Positions 53,521-62,258 of a stretch of 64,000 bases of DNA are shown here, piece by piece (positions within the stretch are counted from its first letter, which is position 1; every line of letters starts with the position of its first letter). A model generated the notes under the pieces. The model saw only the letters and a program-made list of their open reading frames with translations, did not search any database and had not been told where the DNA came from. The DNA lies in NCBI GenBank assembly GCA_964587105.1, contig CAZPKG010000015.1, forward strand, positions 1 through 64,000. Reading direction: 5' to 3'. The stretch is from JABWCQ01 sp964587105 (GTDB lineage: Bacteria; Electryoneota; RPQS01). Both the position numbers and the translations under genes were made by a program.

Positions 53521-54510
53521 ATGGATGCCGACATCCGGGAATTAACTCTTCGAATTGAGCGGGAAGCCGAACTTGCTGACCGAATTATGGTCGAAGCAGG
53601 CAAGGTAGTTGTGGGACAGAAGTACATGCTGGAGCGCCTCTTAATCGGCTTGTTCAGCAATGGTCATGTCTTGTTGGAAGGTGTCCCCGGCTTGGCTAAA
53701 ACGCTGACCATCAAGACACTTGCCGCAACGGTCGCCGCACAATTCCAGCGGATTCAGTTCACCCCTGATCTTTTGCCTGCCGACCTCGTGGGCACGCTCG
53801 TCTATAATCAGAAGGACGGCGCTTTTACCACAAAAAAGGGTCCGGTCTTTACGAACTTCGTTTTGGCAGATGAAATCAATCGTGCACCCGCAAAAGTTCA
53901 ATCAGCACTCCTCGAAGCAATGCAGGAGCAGCAGGTCACGATCGGCGACACGACCTACCCGTTGCCCCAGCCTTTCCTCGTGTTAGCCACGCAGAATCCG
54001 ATTGAGCAAGAAGGAACTTATCCGCTCCCGGAAGCGCAAGTTGACAGATTCATGCTCAAAGTTACAGTGGACTATCCTCGTCGAGAGGAAGAGGCCCGCA
54101 TCATGCGCACCTTCTCGCGCTCGGAGCAACCCGCACTTAATCCCGTCGCTACCACGGCCGAGTTGATGCGGATTCGCAGCTTAGTTGAGTCGATCTATGT
54201 AGATCCGAAGATCGAGGAATACGTTCTCGATCTCGTGTTCGCCAGCAGAAATCCTGATAAGCATAAGTTACCGGACCTGAAGCCACTGATTCAGTACGGC
54301 GCTTCGCCGCGCGCGTCTATTTTCTTGCTTAAGGCCGCCCGCGCTCATGCATTCTTGCGTCATCGCGGCTATGTCGTGCCCGAGGACATCCGCGCAATCG
54401 GCATGGACGTCCTGCGCCACCGAATCGGAGTAACCTACGAGGCCGAAGCTGAAGAGATTAACAGCGAAGCCATCGTTGAGAAGATTTTCGGAGCGGTTGA
54501 GGTTCCATAA
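53521..54510 (+). CDS. MoxR-family AAA+ ATPase
   Basis: 329 aa. Walker A is HVLLEGVPGLAKTLT and Walker B FVLADEINRAPAKVQSALLEAMQE; the RATQNPIEQEGTYPLPEAQVDRF segment (here VLATQNPIEQEG) and the arginine finger region follow. It opens the moxR-DUF58-Bat cluster, in which it probably acts as a chaperone for the VWA proteins. A possible promoter is TTGAAA at 53474-53479 with a weak -10 near 53496. It is followed 3 nt later by the DUF58 gene. Confidence 0.93.
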   Translation: MDADIRELTLRIEREAELADRIMVEAGKVVVGQKYMLERLLIGLFSNGHVLLEGVPGLAKTLTIKTLAATVAAQFQRIQFTPDLLPADLVGTLVYNQKDGAFTTKKGPVFTNFVLADEINRAPAKVQSALLEAMQEQQVTIGDTTYPLPQPFLVLATQNPIEQEGTYPLPEAQVDRFMLKVTVDYPRREEEARIMRTFSRSEQPALNPVATTAELMRIRSLVESIYVDPKIEEYVLDLVFASRNPDKHKLPDLKPLIQYGASPRASIFLLKAARAHAFLRHRGYVVPEDIRAIGMDVLRHRIGVTYEAEAEEINSEAIVEKIFGAVEVP

Positions 54511-54513
54511 ACC

Positions 54514-55392
54514 GTGCTTGACACTCGCGAAATCGTCCGCAAAGTTCGCCAAATTGAGATCAAAACTCGCGGTCTGGTGAACGAAGTCATGTCCGGTGAA
54601 TATCATGCGGTGTTCAAAGGGCGTGGCATGAACTTTTCCGAAGTACGCGAATACCAGATCGGCGACGACGTGCGCACGATTGATTGGAACGTGTCCGCGC
54701 GCACCGGCCGTCCGCATATCAAACTGTTTGAAGAAGAACGCGAACTGGTCGTCGTGCTGCTGTGCGACGTATCAAGCTCATCTCTGTTTGGCTCCGGCCA
54801 TGCTTTGAAGATGGAAGTCGCCGCCGAACTCGCCGCAGTTCTCGCCTTTTCAGCAATCAAAAATAATGATAAAGTCGGACTGCTGTTGTTCACGGATCGC
54901 GTAGAGAAATTTGTTGCGCCGCGTAAAGGCCGTTCGCACATTCTCCGCATTCTTCGCGAACTTATCACTTTTGAGCCGCAGCGCAGCGGCACAAGCTTGA
55001 ATGTCGCTCTTGAATATCTCTTGAATGTCCTGAAGAAACGGGCGATCGTTTTTCTGATTTCTGACTTCATTGACGACGAATATATGAAGCCGTTGCGGGT
55101 ATGTGCACGCAAGCACGACTTGCTCGCACTTCACCTTGTTGATCCGCGTGAGTTCGTATGGCCGGATTCCGGACTCGTCAAACTTCATGACGCTGAATCA
55201 GGAAAGTCGCTTTGGATTGACAGTTCGTCAAAGGAGGGGAAACGAGCACTGTTCGCGGAGTTCCGTCGCTGGCAGGATAGCGTTAAGCAAACCATGCAGC
55301 GATCCGGTGCGGACTATATGCCGGTCACTATCACTGAAGACTATGTTCGCAGTCTCGTGACCATGTTCAAACGGCGCGAACTAAGACGATGA
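54514..55392 (+). CDS. DUF58 protein (VWA-like) of the Bat cluster
   Basis: 292 aa from GTG 54514. The DUF58 signature GRGMNFSEVREYQIGDDVRTIDWNVSARTGRPHIKLFEEERE is complete; the middle is a von Willebrand A-like fold starting VVVLLCDVSSSSLFG (metal-site DxSxS), with SLNVALEYLLNVLKKRAIVFLISDF. It partners with MoxR in many bacteria. The stop overlaps the following gene by 4 nt. Confidence 0.92.
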   Translation: MLDTREIVRKVRQIEIKTRGLVNEVMSGEYHAVFKGRGMNFSEVREYQIGDDVRTIDWNVSARTGRPHIKLFEEERELVVVLLCDVSSSSLFGSGHALKMEVAAELAAVLAFSAIKNNDKVGLLLFTDRVEKFVAPRKGRSHILRILRELITFEPQRSGTSLNVALEYLLNVLKKRAIVFLISDFIDDEYMKPLRVCARKHDLLALHLVDPREFVWPDSGLVKLHDAESGKSLWIDSSSKEGKRALFAEFRRWQDSVKQTMQRSGADYMPVTITEDYVRSLVTMFKRRELRR

Positions 55393-56288
55393 TGCGCGTT
55401 CGTTCGCTCATAGGATTCGCATTCGCGTTGCTGCTGCTGCTTAAGCTTTGTCTCGCGCTTGACGGAGTCAAGATCGGCGACCCCATAAAGTACTCCGTCA
55501 GAATCCCTGTCGCCGACAGCCTTCTTATCGTTGAGCCAGACGGACTGCCCGTTCGTGTGCTGCCTTTTGACAAACTGCAAAAGCTTGATGGAGGCGTCTT
55601 TGAATTTTCAGCAGCAGTCTATGACACCGGCGCGCTTGAAATTCCCGCGCTACCAATACTGCTGTTTGAAAAAGGTCAAGTCACAGATACGATTTGGACA
55701 GAGCCTCGGGAAGTTGTTGTAGCATCTACGCTTGCCGATTCCGCTTCCGCTCCGCGCCCGCTCAAACCTTATGAAGAGCATCCGTTACGCTTTGCAGACA
55801 TTGCGCGGGAATTCTGGCCCTGGGTCGTCGGTGGTTTAGTTCTTGCTGCACTTATATTCTACTGGCTGCGCTACCGTAGCCGTCCCAAAGCCGGCGAAGT
55901 CGCTCCTGCTCCGCCGCCATTGCCGCCCGCAGAACTTGCGATTCGTGAGTTGATTGCTTTGCGCGACAAAAAGTATCCTGAACGCGGCATGTTGAAAGAA
56001 CAGTATAGTGAGTTCTCGGAAGTCTTGCGTCGCTACGTTGAGGGTCGCTGGGAGTTTCCGGCACTGGAAATGACCACCTACGAGTTAGCTGCGGAATTGA
56101 AGCGTGACGATTTGCCAACGAGCCTGAAAGATGAACTCTTGCCCGTCTTGCGTGAATCCGATCTTGTCAAATTCGCCAAGCAGATTCCGACATTGGCGTC
56201 AGCGAACGCAATCGTCGATCTTGGTTTCAAAATTGTTGAACAAACGCGGCCGCGTGCAGAAGAGGTTAAGGAAGGACAAGCAGCATGA
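55389..56288 (+). CDS. Membrane-anchored Bat-cluster protein (BatD-like/DUF4381-type)
   Basis: 299 aa. Signal or anchor at residues 5-25 (IGFAFALLLLLKLCLALD), a periplasmic beta domain (KIGDPIKYSVRIPVADS...LEIPALPILLFEKG) that looks like a short BatD unit, a transmembrane segment at about 141-160 (WPWVVGGLVLAALIFYWL) and a cytoplasmic helical tail (LAIRELIALRDKKYPERGM...RRYVEGRWEFPALEMTTYELAAEL). It lies between DUF58 and batA with ATGA overlaps on both sides, the place where BatD-like DUF4381 proteins often sit. Confidence 0.65.
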   Translation: MMRVRSLIGFAFALLLLLKLCLALDGVKIGDPIKYSVRIPVADSLLIVEPDGLPVRVLPFDKLQKLDGGVFEFSAAVYDTGALEIPALPILLFEKGQVTDTIWTEPREVVVASTLADSASAPRPLKPYEEHPLRFADIAREFWPWVVGGLVLAALIFYWLRYRSRPKAGEVAPAPPPLPPAELAIRELIALRDKKYPERGMLKEQYSEFSEVLRRYVEGRWEFPALEMTTYELAAELKRDDLPTSLKDELLPVLRESDLVKFAKQIPTLASANAIVDLGFKIVEQTRPRAEEVKEGQAA

Positions 56289-57268
56289 GTTTTGCCCATC
56301 CTGAACTCTTCTGGCTTTTGCTGCTTTTGCCTGCGATCGCTTATGTCTATTTCTTCCGTGAGCAAAAGCGCGTTACCGATTTTCGCTATCCGACTATACA
56401 ACATATCCGCGCGCTCGCAAAATCCCCGCGCGTTCGCCTGCGTCACGTCCCGTTTTTCCTTCGCGTCATCGGACTTGTGCTTCTGATTGTCGCTCTTGCA
56501 AGACCACAAAGTTTCGACAGCGAGAGCAAGCGTTCTATCGAAGGTATTGATATTGTGATGTGCATTGACATCTCAACTTCAATGGACGCGGAGGACCTGA
56601 AACCCGACCGCCTTGAAGCGGCTAAAAAAGTTGCGGCGGATTTCGTTGAGAAGCGGGAGCATGACCGAATTGGTATCGTTCCCTTTGCTGCGCAAAGTTT
56701 TACACAGGTTCCGCTTACGACCGATCACAAAGTTGTGCTAAGCCTGCTCTCGCAGATTCAAATGCGCATGGTCGAAGACGGCACGGCGATCGGAATGGCT
56801 CTCGCCACCGCCGCCAACCGCCTGCGCGAATCCGATGCGAAATCGAAAGTTGTGATCTTACTGACCGATGGTCAAAACAATCGAGGCGAAATTGATCCGG
56901 TCACTGCCGCACAGGCCGCAAAGGCGTTGGGTATCCGAATCTACTCCATCGGCGTCGGCACACGCGGTACGGCTCCCTATCCGATTGAAACGGTGTTCGG
57001 GAAACGCTACCAGAATGTTCAAGTCAATATTGACGAAGACATGCTGAAACAGATCGCTACAGAAACCGGCGGACGTTACTATCGCGCCACCGATGAAGCG
57101 TCTCTGGCCCATATTTATGATGAAATTGATCGACTCGAGCGCACTAAGATTCAAGTCGAAGAATACAAAGAGACCGCTGAACTTTTCACGCCGTGGCTCG
57201 CTTCCGCATTGCTTTGCCTCGCGCTTGAGGCGCTCTTAGGATTAACTTGGTTTAGGAAACTGCCGTGA
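56285..57268 (+). CDS. batA: BatA, VWA-domain membrane protein
   Basis: 327 aa. N-terminal helix FAHPELFWLLLLLPAIAYVYFF and a second helix FFLRVIGLVLLIVALARP anchor it; the VWA domain runs from about residue 90 with MIDAS Asp95 in CIDISTSMDAEDLKPDRL, then GIVPFAAQSF, LTDGQNNRGEIDP and SIGVGT; the last helix is TPWLASALLCLALEALLGL. Bat proteins form an inner-membrane complex implicated in oxidative stress tolerance in related bacteria. ATGA overlap upstream, GTGA overlap with batB. Confidence 0.9.
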   Translation: MSFAHPELFWLLLLLPAIAYVYFFREQKRVTDFRYPTIQHIRALAKSPRVRLRHVPFFLRVIGLVLLIVALARPQSFDSESKRSIEGIDIVMCIDISTSMDAEDLKPDRLEAAKKVAADFVEKREHDRIGIVPFAAQSFTQVPLTTDHKVVLSLLSQIQMRMVEDGTAIGMALATAANRLRESDAKSKVVILLTDGQNNRGEIDPVTAAQAAKALGIRIYSIGVGTRGTAPYPIETVFGKRYQNVQVNIDEDMLKQIATETGGRYYRATDEASLAHIYDEIDRLERTKIQVEEYKETAELFTPWLASALLCLALEALLGLTWFRKLP

Positions 57269-58311
57269 TTAGATTCGAGCATCCTGAACTCCTGTGGCTC
57301 CTTGTGCTAATTCCATTCGTCGCGGCGGCATGGGTATTCATGATTTTCCGCAATCGCACTGCCGCCGAACAAATTGTCCCCGCGCCATTGCTCAGTCGAG
57401 TGGCTTACGGACAAAGTCCCGTTCGCAAATGGTGGCGAATGGCAATATGGCTGCTCGCTTCGGCACTCCTGATTGTGGCGATTGCCCGACCGCAAATCGG
57501 CACGCGTTTGGAAGAGGTCAAGCGCGAAGGCGTTGATGTGCTGATCGCCATAGATCTTTCAACCAGTATGATGTGCGAAGATTTTTCGCCTTCAAGATTA
57601 GAAAGTGCAAAGTTCGCCATCCAGAAATTTGTCAATGGATTGAAAGGCGATCGCGTCGGCTTGATCGCATTTGCGGGCAGCGCTGTCTATCATTGTCCCT
57701 TAACGACTGACTATGGCGCAGTCAAACTCCTCAATCGAGTTCTTTCGCCTTCAATCGTTCCCGAACCGGGCACCGCGTTCTCCGATGCAATTGAGATGGC
57801 CACGAACGCGTTCAATGAGCAGACTGATTCCAAAAGCAAAGTTCTCGTGATCATCACGGATGGTGAAGATCACGAAGAATCTGCCGTTGACGCCGCTTCG
57901 GAAGCGCATAACGCCGGGATCACCATCTACACGATTGGAATGGGTACGCCGAGCGGTGCGCCGATCCCGGTCTTTGATGTGTCAGGCCGCAAAGCCGGGT
58001 ACAAGAAAGACGAGAATGGCCAAGTTATCGTAACTCAACTCAATGAATCTCATCTTGCAGATATTGCGGAAGCCGGAGGCGGCAAATATCAGCGCGCAAC
58101 TCCCGGTGGAAAAGAGCTTGATTTGATTTGGAGCGATTTGAGTCAAATGGAAAAAACCGAATTCGGACAAATGCAATTTACCGGCTACGAAGACCGCTTC
58201 GCCTATTTTGCTTTTCCCGCCCTATTGCTGTTAGTGATCGAATTCCTGATTGGGGAGCGATGCGGGCAATTCGCCGGTTATGCCGTCGGTGCAGGGAGGA
58301 AGCGCGCATGA
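57265..58311 (+). CDS. batB: BatB, VWA-domain membrane protein
   Basis: 348 aa from GTG 57265, paralogous to BatA and like it opening with FEHPELLWLLVLIPFVAAAWVF. The MIDAS Asp97 is in IAIDLSTSMMCEDFSPSRLESAKF, with GLIAFAGSAVYHCPLTTDYGAVK and ITDGEDHEESAVDAASEA. The C-terminal helix FPALLLLVIEFLIGERCG closes the membrane domain. The ATGA overlap with batC shows coupled translation. BatA-BatB pairs are the core of the Bat complex. Confidence 0.9.
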   Translation: MIRFEHPELLWLLVLIPFVAAAWVFMIFRNRTAAEQIVPAPLLSRVAYGQSPVRKWWRMAIWLLASALLIVAIARPQIGTRLEEVKREGVDVLIAIDLSTSMMCEDFSPSRLESAKFAIQKFVNGLKGDRVGLIAFAGSAVYHCPLTTDYGAVKLLNRVLSPSIVPEPGTAFSDAIEMATNAFNEQTDSKSKVLVIITDGEDHEESAVDAASEAHNAGITIYTIGMGTPSGAPIPVFDVSGRKAGYKKDENGQVIVTQLNESHLADIAEAGGGKYQRATPGGKELDLIWSDLSQMEKTEFGQMQFTGYEDRFAYFAFPALLLLVIEFLIGERCGQFAGYAVGAGRKRA

Positions 58312-59078
58312 AAGTGCTGTTTTTCTTGCTGATGATCTCCGTAGCCTTCGCCGAACTTCCTTCGCGCGAAGTGACCAAAGGCAACAAAGCGGCGCAATCC
58401 GGTCAAACGGATCAGGCGCAGTACCACTACGTTAAGGCGCTCGAAAACCACGCTGACACCTCTACGGTGATGTACAACCTCGGCAATGCAATGTATGATG
58501 CCGGCGAGTTTGAGCGAGCCATGAAAATCTATTCCAGCGCGATTGATTCCACGCGGACGCCGGAGCAGCTTGAGCGCGCCTACTATAACATGGGAAACGC
58601 GAGTTTTCAGGCGCAAAAATTTGATCAAGCAATCGCATCTTATATCGAAGCTTTGCGTCACGACCCAAATGATGAAGACGCCAAACAGAATCTTGAACTC
58701 GCGTTGCGCATGAAGAAGAAATCCGAAGAACAGCAGCAGCAACAACAGCAAAATCAAGATCAAGATAAGCAGGATCAACAGGATAAGCAGGATCAGCAAC
58801 AGCAGGACCAACAGAACAAGGATCAGCAGCAGCAAGATTCTCAACAACAAAATGAGCAAGAGAAGCAGCAGCAGGATCAGCAACAACAACAACAAAATCA
58901 GCAACAGCAAGGTGACTCAAGTCAGTCGCAGCAAGGCCAACAGCAACAGCCCCAGCAAATGAGCAAGGAAGAAGCTGAGCAACTGTTGAACGCGCTATTG
59001 CAAGACGAGCAGAATACGCTCGAGCAGGTTCGCAAAGTCAAGGTTGCGCAGCGAAAGAAACGGGCTAAGGATTGGTAA
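58308..59078 (+). CDS. batC: BatC, TPR protein with long Gln-rich linker
   Basis: 256 aa from ATG 58308, signal peptide MKVLFFLLMISVAFA. Residues 20-140 are TPR repeats (AQYHYVKALENH, MYNLGNAMYDAGEFERAMKIYSSAI, YYNMGNASFQAQKFDQAIASYIEALRHDPNDEDAKQNLELALR). Residues about 142-220 are nearly all Gln, Asp, Lys and Asn, a disordered low-complexity stretch encoded by CAG/CAA-rich DNA at about 58725-58965, followed by a short amphipathic helix. Probably a flexible scaffold for the other Bat proteins in the periplasm. TAATG overlap with batD. Confidence 0.82.
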   Translation: MKVLFFLLMISVAFAELPSREVTKGNKAAQSGQTDQAQYHYVKALENHADTSTVMYNLGNAMYDAGEFERAMKIYSSAIDSTRTPEQLERAYYNMGNASFQAQKFDQAIASYIEALRHDPNDEDAKQNLELALRMKKKSEEQQQQQQQNQDQDKQDQQDKQDQQQQDQQNKDQQQQDSQQQNEQEKQQQDQQQQQQNQQQQGDSSQSQQGQQQQPQQMSKEEAEQLLNALLQDEQNTLEQVRKVKVAQRKKRAKDW

Positions 59079-60847
59079 TGGCACGGCTGCTTTTCTCTTT
59101 GCTGATGGCAGTTTGTGCCGCCAATGCGCAGGTGCAATTCACGGCAACCGCCAGTAGGACATCTGTGCAGGTCGGCGAAAATATTGAAGTCACATTCACG
59201 TTTTCCGGCGTTTCGACCGGTGTGCCGACTCCGCAGCCGACCGATTTCTCAAATCTTGATCTCGTCGGTGGGCCCTCTACGTCAACACAAACGAGCATCG
59301 TGAATGGACAGGTGTCGTCGCAAAAAAGCTTTACTTACTATTTCCGAGCGAAGGCACCCGGCCAAGCTACAATCGGCCCCGTGCAAGCGAGCATTCGCGG
59401 CCGGAATTACACGACTTCTCCCATTCAAATTGCCGTCGCCGCAGCAGGGGAGAAGGCCCGCGCAGGGCAGCGTGACGAGGTGTTCATTCAAGTTATTCCC
59501 GACAAACGTGAAGCGTATGTCGGGGAACAGATTGTTCTGACTTACAAATTGTTCTTCTCAACTTCGGTATATTCTCCCGAGTTCAAAGAGATGCCGAAGT
59601 CGCCGGGATTCTGGACGGAAGAATTTGAAATGCCGTCGCAGCTCGTTCCGCGTGATGAAGTTGTCGATGGCCAGAGTTACAAATCGGTTGTCGTCCGCAA
59701 AGTCGCATTGTTTGCAACTACCGCCGGTGATTTGACGGTTGAGCCGCTGACTGCGGTTGTGCAAGTAGAGCGCCGACAATCTTCGCGTGGTCGGGCCAAC
59801 GATCCGTTCAATGATCCGTTCTTCAATTTTGGCCGTCGTCGTGAGGCCGTTGAAGTGTCCTGCCGAACGCTGAATTTGACGATTAAACCCCTGCCCGAGT
59901 CGTCGAAACCAGTCGGCGATATTGCCGTCGGGAAATTTTCGCTTTCGTCGAGACTTGACAAATCAGAGTGCGAGACGAACGACGCGGTTACATTGACTAT
60001 TCTTGTGCGCGGTACGGGAAACATAAAGACAATTCCACGACCGCAGGTTACCATTCCACCGGACTTTGAGGCGTTTGATCCAAAGACATCAGATCAGATA
60101 AAGCGCGGTCCCGATCGCATTAATGGCTCTAAAACTTTTGAGTATGTTCTGATCCCACGTGCCTCCGGCGCGCAGGTGATTCCTGAAATCACACTTCCGT
60201 ATTTCGATCCTGACGCCAATAGCTATGACGTTGCCCGCACTGCCCCATTGACTCTTAACGTTGCGCGTGGGATTGGTCGTGCAAGTGAAGGATCAATGCC
60301 GGTTGCCAGTAAGCGCGAAGTTCAAACGATTGGTCAGGATATATCGTATGTCAAGAATTCAATCGGCGATCTGACCTCCTCTGCTGACTTACCGCACCAG
60401 TCTATGTCATTTTGGATGGGACTCGGTGCACCGTGGATCGTCTTAGCCGGTGTAATGTTCGCTGTCAGGCGGCAGGTGCGCGCAGGTCAAACTTTGTCCG
60501 CGCGCCGTCGCCGTGTACTGAAACATGCTCGTACAGAATTACTGGCTGCCGAGAAAGCTAATTCGGACAACAAGGTGGAAATGGTTACACGTTCACTCAG
60601 TATTGTTGTGCAGATGATCGCGGTCGAGTGGACTGGAAACCGTACGCCAACGGCCACGTTGCAGGAATGGGAGGCCGAATGGCGAGAGCAGGGATATTCT
60701 GCTGAACATTGGGATATTCTGTCAAATGCCAATCAGCTTAGTGAACGCAGTCGTTTTGCGGGTAGTTCGCTTTCGCAATCTGAAATTACACAGACGATCG
60801 CGAATGTCCGCCGCGTGTTGAGTGAGCTTGAAGGTGAGGCTAAGTGA
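59078..60847 (+). CDS. batD: BatD, membrane protein with repeated beta domains
   Basis: 589 aa from ATG 59078 overlapping the batC stop. Signal peptide MARLLFSLLMAVCAANA; three or so BatD-type beta-sandwich domains follow (VQFTATASRTSVQVGENIEVTFTFSG, VFIQVIPDKREAYVGEQIVLTYKLFF, FSLSSRLDKSECETNDAVTLTILVRGTGNIK). A transmembrane segment lies near residues 445-465 (FWMGLGAPWIVLAGVMFAVRRQ) with a cytoplasmic tail. Family role: scaffold of the Bat complex. Confidence 0.88.
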   Translation: MARLLFSLLMAVCAANAQVQFTATASRTSVQVGENIEVTFTFSGVSTGVPTPQPTDFSNLDLVGGPSTSTQTSIVNGQVSSQKSFTYYFRAKAPGQATIGPVQASIRGRNYTTSPIQIAVAAAGEKARAGQRDEVFIQVIPDKREAYVGEQIVLTYKLFFSTSVYSPEFKEMPKSPGFWTEEFEMPSQLVPRDEVVDGQSYKSVVVRKVALFATTAGDLTVEPLTAVVQVERRQSSRGRANDPFNDPFFNFGRRREAVEVSCRTLNLTIKPLPESSKPVGDIAVGKFSLSSRLDKSECETNDAVTLTILVRGTGNIKTIPRPQVTIPPDFEAFDPKTSDQIKRGPDRINGSKTFEYVLIPRASGAQVIPEITLPYFDPDANSYDVARTAPLTLNVARGIGRASEGSMPVASKREVQTIGQDISYVKNSIGDLTSSADLPHQSMSFWMGLGAPWIVLAGVMFAVRRQVRAGQTLSARRRRVLKHARTELLAAEKANSDNKVEMVTRSLSIVVQMIAVEWTGNRTPTATLQEWEAEWREQGYSAEHWDILSNANQLSERSRFAGSSLSQSEITQTIANVRRVLSELEGEAK

Positions 60848-61578
60848 TGCGCGAGCTCATTCTGCTTCTGTTATTCTCGTTGCCGACCTTCGCAAACACC
60901 GCGTTCGACGCCGGGCTGCAAGCCTACAATCAGGAGAAGTGGTCGGATGCGATTGCGCAATGGGAGAGCATCACTGTCGGGGGCCAAACAAGCCCTGAAC
61001 TTGAGTACAATTTAGGCAATGCTTATTTCCGTCAAGGAGTGATTGAGCGTTCGATCCTGCACTACGAACGCGCCCTCAAGCTGAATCCCAATGATGACGA
61101 TGCGCGCAAAAACCTCGCCTTAGCCAATCGCGGCATCGTCGACCAGATTGCGCACGCGCCAACACTTGGCATCTGGAAGTACACTGACAACCTGCGCGAT
61201 TCATTTTCTGTTTCGACGCTAAAAATGCTCTTGTTTTTGTTCAATGCTCTGCTTGCTATAGCCGTCGGCGCAATGTTCTACACTAACGGATTTCTGCGCG
61301 ACGCCGCACGGAGAGGCGTAATCCTGTTTGGTTGCCTTGCCGGACTTATGTTGTTCTTATATGGTTGGCGCAGCAGTGCGCTGGCCGAATCGTCCGCTGT
61401 CGTGATGGCCGAAAAGACAGACGTCTTTTCCAGCCCGACTGACAACTCTACGCAACTCTTCTCGCTTCATTCCGGCACTAAGGTTCATGTTGGTGAATCA
61501 CTTTCAGAGTGGACGGAAATACAACTTTCTGACGGCCGCAAAGGCTGGATACCTCGTGCCGATATCGAGAACATATAG
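60847..61578 (+). CDS. batE: BatE, TPR and SH3-like protein
   Basis: 243 aa. ATG 60847 overlaps the batD stop; GTG 60844 adds one residue. Signal MRELILLLLFSLPTFA, TPRs at residues 20-110 (FDAGLQAYNQEKWSDAIAQWESI, LEYNLGNAYFRQGVIERSILHYERALKLNPNDDDARKNLALA), two membrane helices at about 135-155 and 160-180, then a bacterial SH3-like domain with TDVFSSPTDNSTQLFSLHSGTKV and GWIPRADIENI. Matches BatE architecture. Its last codons contain the start of the next gene in another frame. Confidence 0.88.
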   Translation: MRELILLLLFSLPTFANTAFDAGLQAYNQEKWSDAIAQWESITVGGQTSPELEYNLGNAYFRQGVIERSILHYERALKLNPNDDDARKNLALANRGIVDQIAHAPTLGIWKYTDNLRDSFSVSTLKMLLFLFNALLAIAVGAMFYTNGFLRDAARRGVILFGCLAGLMLFLYGWRSSALAESSAVVMAEKTDVFSSPTDNSTQLFSLHSGTKVHVGESLSEWTEIQLSDGRKGWIPRADIENI

Positions 61579-62179
61579 CGTTGTTTCTGCTCTCGTTTGC
61601 TGTTTGATTTGCCTTTGGTCAACGAGTGGTTGCGCCGCGTCCAATCGGGGTGCTGCTCAAAATACGCTCACTTTCGATTCTACTGTAAGTGTGCAAATGC
61701 CTGTTGACCCGTGGTCGCTCGGACCCGATGTTTTCGCACTTGCATCACAATCAAGCGAGTCTCATGGAGACACTGTAAGTCAAGAGCCGGTGCCGACCCC
61801 AAATTTCTCAGAGCCAACGGTTGCCATTGATTCTCCTTTGCCTTCGCGCAAGATAGTGGTACCGGTAGCTTCTTCATCTGAACCCTCTCTTCCAACAGTA
61901 ACCCCGCTCGCAGAACCGCTCTCCTCATTTATTTCATCTTCTGATACGTTCTATACTGTTCAACTCGGCACTTTTCTTGATCGCAACAAAGCTCAAGAGT
62001 TTTACGACAAGGCGTCGTCAGTGCTCGGCATGACGGGTTCAATTCAGGGCGATTGGCCGTTCTTTCGCTTACGATTTGGCGAGTTCCCTGCCCGTGTTTC
62101 TGCCGACTCCCTTCACCGTGTGGCTATGTCGCGCGGATTCTACGATGCCCGAGTCTTGAGGATCACCCCCCCACAATAA
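61556..62179 (+). CDS. SPOR-domain lipoprotein
   Basis: 207 aa from GTG 61556, overlapping batE by 23 nt. A hydrophobic segment ends in the lipobox TSGC (Cys near residue 26). A Ser/Pro/Thr-rich spacer of about 90 residues leads to the C-terminal SPOR domain (FYTVQLGTFLDRNKAQEFYDKASSVLG...FFRLRFGEFPARVSADSLHRVAM). SPOR domains bind denuded septal peptidoglycan, so a role in envelope or division is likely. Other starts further upstream lie inside batE and give no signal. Confidence 0.72.
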   Translation: MPISRTYSVVSALVCCLICLWSTSGCAASNRGAAQNTLTFDSTVSVQMPVDPWSLGPDVFALASQSSESHGDTVSQEPVPTPNFSEPTVAIDSPLPSRKIVVPVASSSEPSLPTVTPLAEPLSSFISSSDTFYTVQLGTFLDRNKAQEFYDKASSVLGMTGSIQGDWPFFRLRFGEFPARVSADSLHRVAMSRGFYDARVLRITPPQ

Positions 62180-62202
62180 GATTTTCAGTGATTCCCACCA
62201 GC

Positions 62203-62231
62203 TTGACATTCCCTCGGATATTCCTTATTTT
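62203..62231 (+). promoter_or_regulatory. Promoter of the terminal glycosyltransferase operon
   Basis: TTGACA (62203-62208), 17 nt, TATTTT (62226-62231), predicted start near 62238, about 20 nt before the gene. Confidence 0.7.
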
Positions 62232-62258
62232 TTTACATTTCCCGCCTAACGGGGGCAG

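Noticed and set aside
58278..58910. Leucine-rich 210-codon minus-strand frame
   Set aside because: It is the complement of BatC's Gln-rich tract (CAG reads as CTG).
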